Shown piece by piece: positions 52,271-54,363 of a DNA stretch of 54,363 nucleotides. The DNA lies in NCBI RefSeq assembly GCF_000472905.1, contig NZ_AXAR01000001.1, positions 274,476 to 328,838 of the forward strand, read 5' to 3'. The DNA comes from Alicyclobacillus pomorum DSM 14955. GTDB taxonomy: Bacteria > Bacillota > Bacilli > Alicyclobacillales > Alicyclobacillaceae. Position 1 is the stretch's first letter. Each line of letters begins with the position of its first letter. The notes below the pieces were generated by a model. The model searched no databases, was not told the DNA's origin, and was given only the letters and a program-made list of their open reading frames with translations. Both the position numbers and the translations under genes were made by a program.

Positions 52271-53775
52271 TCGTGTGGTAGCGGGGGCAAGCCCTGACCT
52301 TGAAGGGAAGCGGAATTGCGCTGCGGATGGGGAACACCGTACCCATGGCCTGCACCTGCATTCGCACCGCCATTTCGAAATCTCGGCACGGTCTCGGATA
52401 ATCGGAACACATCCAGCGCGTGTTCGAGCGCTTCCGGTGGAATGCCCAATTGGATGCCTGCCTCTTTCAACCCGATGTTCTGCGCGAGGGCGTGCTTGAC
52501 GACCTTCGACGCTGTATCGTATCCGACTTCCGTGTTGAGGGCCGTTGCCAGTGACAACGTATGTTCGGCATACGCCTTGCACCGCTGTTCGTCTGCCCGA
52601 ATTCCGTTCACACACTTGTCCGTGAAGACGTTCACAGCATTCGTGAGGATTTGGATTTCGTGCAGGAAATTGGCCGCCATGATGGGCATCATCACGTTCA
52701 GTTCGAGTTGTCCACCGCCTCCGGCCTGGGCCACTGTGGTATCGCACCCGATGACTTGATATGCCACCATGTTGAGCATCTCGGCCATGACAGGGTTGAC
52801 CTTTCCGGGCATAATGGATGACCCCGGCTGCACCGCAGGCAGCTCAATTTCCGCGAGTCCAGTTCTGGGACCGGAAGACAACAGCCGTAGGTCATTGGCG
52901 ATTCTCTGCAATGCCAGCGCCAAATTGCGCAGGGTCCCACTCACCCACACGACTTCGTCCGGGTTCTGGTTGAACGTAAATGGATTGTCCGCCGGTCGGA
53001 ACGCTAGACCCGTGTACGCCGCAACGAACTCCACCGCCGTTTGCGAAAAGCCGGGCGGGGTGTTAATCCCCGTTCCTACAGCGTTGCCCCCGAAGCCAAT
53101 CGACAGTAAGTTGCTTGCCGCAGCCTCCAACCACTTTCGGTGCCTGCGGATGTTCTCCGCGTACGCTGAAAATTCATCGCCAAGCCGCATCGGTACGGCG
53201 TCCTGGAGGTGCGTCCGGCCTGCCTTCACTACGTTTCGGAATTCGGCTCCTTTGGCTGATAACGCTTGCTCGAGCCGAGCGAGGGCAGGGTCCAGCTGAT
53301 GTGCGAGCAGTTCCATGCCCGCGATGTTCATGGCGACGTGGATGGTGTCGTTGGTAGACTGAGACATGTTGACGTCGTCATTCGGGTGTACCAGGGTGGT
53401 GTCACCTAACGCGCCGCCCAGCCATTCGGCAGCTCTCGACGCAATCACTTCGTTCGCGTTCATGTTCTGGGAGGTCCCTGCACCAGCCTGATAGATGTCT
53501 ACCACAAACCACTCATTCAATTTGCCAGCTATCACTTCTTCCGCTGCTGCACAAATGGCTTGTGCTTTACGGGGATCCATGACGCCCAGTTGTTCGTGTG
53601 CCTTGGCCGCCGCCCACTTCACAATACCCTGTGCGCGAATGAATGCGTGTGGCAACCGCAATCCGCTGATGGGGAAGTTGTCGACAGCGCGCGCGGTTTG
53701 CGCACCGAAGTATGCGTTTGCGGGTATTTGCAACTCGCCCAGCGAGTCTCGAACGATTCGGGTTGAGTTCATCAT
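52255..53775 (-). CDS. Fumarase/aspartase-superfamily lyase
   Basis: A 506-residue class II fumarase/aspartase-type protein with RIVRDSLGELQIPANAYFGA, YQAGAGTSQNMNANEV, HPNDDVNMSQSTND, GRTHLQDAVPMRLG, GGNAVGTGIN, and the signature GSSIMPGKVNPVMAEM with the catalytic Ser loop. Some features suit fumarase (HPNDDVN), others aspartase (AGAGTS, QDAVP). The usual PTA after SQS-ND is replaced by TIHVAM, so the substrate is open: fumarate hydration or aspartate deamination. After SETVPRF about 40 Gly/Pro/Asn-rich residues follow that the family lacks, ending in the opposite operon's terminator. Start ATG 53775 or 53772, AAGGGAAG upstream. Confidence 0.82.
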   Translation of the reverse strand: MMNSTRIVRDSLGELQIPANAYFGAQTARAVDNFPISGLRLPHAFIRAQGIVKWAAAKAHEQLGVMDPRKAQAICAAAEEVIAGKLNEWFVVDIYQAGAGTSQNMNANEVIASRAAEWLGGALGDTTLVHPNDDVNMSQSTNDTIHVAMNIAGMELLAHQLDPALARLEQALSAKGAEFRNVVKAGRTHLQDAVPMRLGDEFSAYAENIRRHRKWLEAAASNLLSIGFGGNAVGTGINTPPGFSQTAVEFVAAYTGLAFRPADNPFTFNQNPDEVVWVSGTLRNLALALQRIANDLRLLSSGPRTGLAEIELPAVQPGSSIMPGKVNPVMAEMLNMVAYQVIGCDTTVAQAGGGGQLELNVMMPIMAANFLHEIQILTNAVNVFTDKCVNGIRADEQRCKAYAEHTLSLATALNTEVGYDTASKVVKHALAQNIGLKEAGIQLGIPPEALEHALDVFRLSETVPRFRNGGANAGAGHGYGVPHPQRNSASLQGQGLPPLPHDERAD

Positions 53776-53875
53776 GAACGTCGCTTCCCTTCGATATCCG
53801 AGTTGTATGGCAACGTTTTCCTTACCTCTTCCAGTATAGCTCACGCAGGCTTGGGTATTCACCGAACGCAATCAG

Positions 53876-53904
53876 TTGAATACCCCATGGGGGTACTGTA
53901 CAAT
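53876..53904 (+). promoter_or_regulatory. copZ promoter with CsoR operator in the spacer
   Basis: TTGAAT, 17-bp spacer, TACAAT. The spacer region holds TACCCC-ATG-GGGGTA (53881-53895), matching known CsoR boxes. Apo-CsoR would block the promoter and Cu(I) would free it. Confidence 0.85.
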
Positions 53905-53958
53905 AAGTCCAAGTCACCACCGGACATCGTGACGACCTGAATGAGAGGAGTTCATGTG

Positions 53959-54165
53959 ATGCAGAGCCAAATCTATCGAGTCAAAGGGATGTCGTGCGCT
54001 CACTGCAAGCAGGCCGTAGAGAGCGCGCTCGAAGATGTTCCAGGCGTACGAAGCGCCTTGGCCAATGTCGAGACCGGTGAAGTTGTCGTCGAATCGGATA
54101 CCCCGGTGGCTGTCGACGTCATTCGCGCAGCCATTGAAGAAGCCGGATATGAGTTCGTGGTCTAA
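53959..54165 (+). CDS. copZ: Copper chaperone CopZ (HMA domain)
   Basis: A 68-residue heavy-metal-associated domain: YRVKGMSCAHCKQAVESAL with the Cu(I)-binding Cys-x2-Cys, then VPGVRSALANVETGEVVVE and AIEEAGYEFVV. It carries Cu(I) to an export ATPase or to CsoR. ATG 53959 with GAGAGGAG 8 nt upstream; an ATG at 53941 lies in front of that site. The CsoR-type promoter above fits copper control. No copA or csoR gene is inside the window. Confidence 0.93.
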   Translation: MQSQIYRVKGMSCAHCKQAVESALEDVPGVRSALANVETGEVVVESDTPVAVDVIRAAIEEAGYEFVV

Positions 54166-54199
54166 TCCATCCGAATGGGCATGAACGAGGCCATCGCGA

Positions 54200-54228
54200 G
54201 GACCTGCCAACTGCAGGTCCGTCTTTAT
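54200..54228 (+). terminator. Terminator after copZ
   Basis: GGACCTGC-CAACT-GCAGGTCC then GTCTTTAT. Confidence 0.75.
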
Positions 54229-54343
54229 GTATGCCGCGGATGGAGTTGGATAGATATTCCCGTGCGGATTCGGTAAGATGGACGTGGTAATTGCTACATC
54301 GATGACGCTGGACACGTCGAGTAGCACCAAGGAGGATACGCGA

Positions 54344-54363
54344 ATGTTACTCGTTCATAGTGT
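54344..54363 (+). CDS. Start of a gene cut by the right edge
   Basis: AAGGAGG is followed 9 nt later by ATG and the codons for MLLVHS before the window ends. Too short to identify. Confidence 0.5.

Overview
The window looks like core chromosome of an aerobic, endospore-forming Bacillota bacterium, most probably of the Alicyclobacillus group. Reasons: an intact sigma-K gene with a pro-sequence, a sufCDSUB operon, FadR-type TetR control of etfBA, RNase Z, a CsoR-type copper promoter, GGAGG ribosome sites with many GTG/TTG starts, and about 55% G+C by eye. The genus is inferred. I see no prophage, insertion sequence, CRISPR array, rRNA or tRNA.

Layout. 0-5 kb: a YfhO-type membrane protein cut by the left edge, an ECF sigma factor with its zinc anti-sigma factor, and sigK. 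5-14.4 kb: cell-envelope and housekeeping genes (GH18 hydrolase, NlpC/P60 hydrolase, PBP2, SGNH esterase, a Cys-rich mini-protein, RNase Z, a 2-hydroxyacid dehydrogenase, isoaspartyl dipeptidase). 14.4-15.2 kb: a gene-free stretch with structured repeats. 15.2-24.8 kb: a YfbR-like nucleotidase, sodA, pyrD, two tandem APC permeases, a second ECF sigma/membrane-protein pair and alanine dehydrogenase. 24.8-32 kb: a free-standing CuA lipoprotein, a SufT-like protein, the suf operon, a Rieske protein and an Rrf2/IscR-like regulator. 32-36.5 kb: AhpC, a TlpA-like thioredoxin, fadR-etfB-etfA, and three copies of a short intergenic repeat. 36.5-44.2 kb: small conserved proteins, a TyrR-like sigma-54 activator, methionine gamma-lyase, an ABC-2 exporter, a short independently transcribed locus and hutH. 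44.2-54.3 kb: two acyl-CoA ligases facing a racemase/thiolase/SDR/acyl-CoA dehydrogenase operon, a fumarase/aspartase-family lyase, and copZ.

How the parts connect. FadR, EtfAB, the two ligases, the acyl-CoA dehydrogenase, the SDR and the thiolase form most of a fatty-acid (possibly methyl-branched) beta-oxidation route, with FadR-box and cre-like control. The suf operon makes Fe-S clusters, and its likely IscR-type sensor is encoded at its end. AhpC, the TlpA-like protein and SodA deal with oxidants.

Most notable points: fadR has no ATG/GTG/TTG at its conserved N-terminus and appears to start at ATC. A perfect -24/-12 promoter lies between the TyrR-like activator and methionine gamma-lyase. 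An IscR type-1-like palindrome sits at the suf transcription start. The sigK ribosome-binding site is buried in an 11-bp inverted repeat. A CuA-site lipoprotein has no oxidase beside it.
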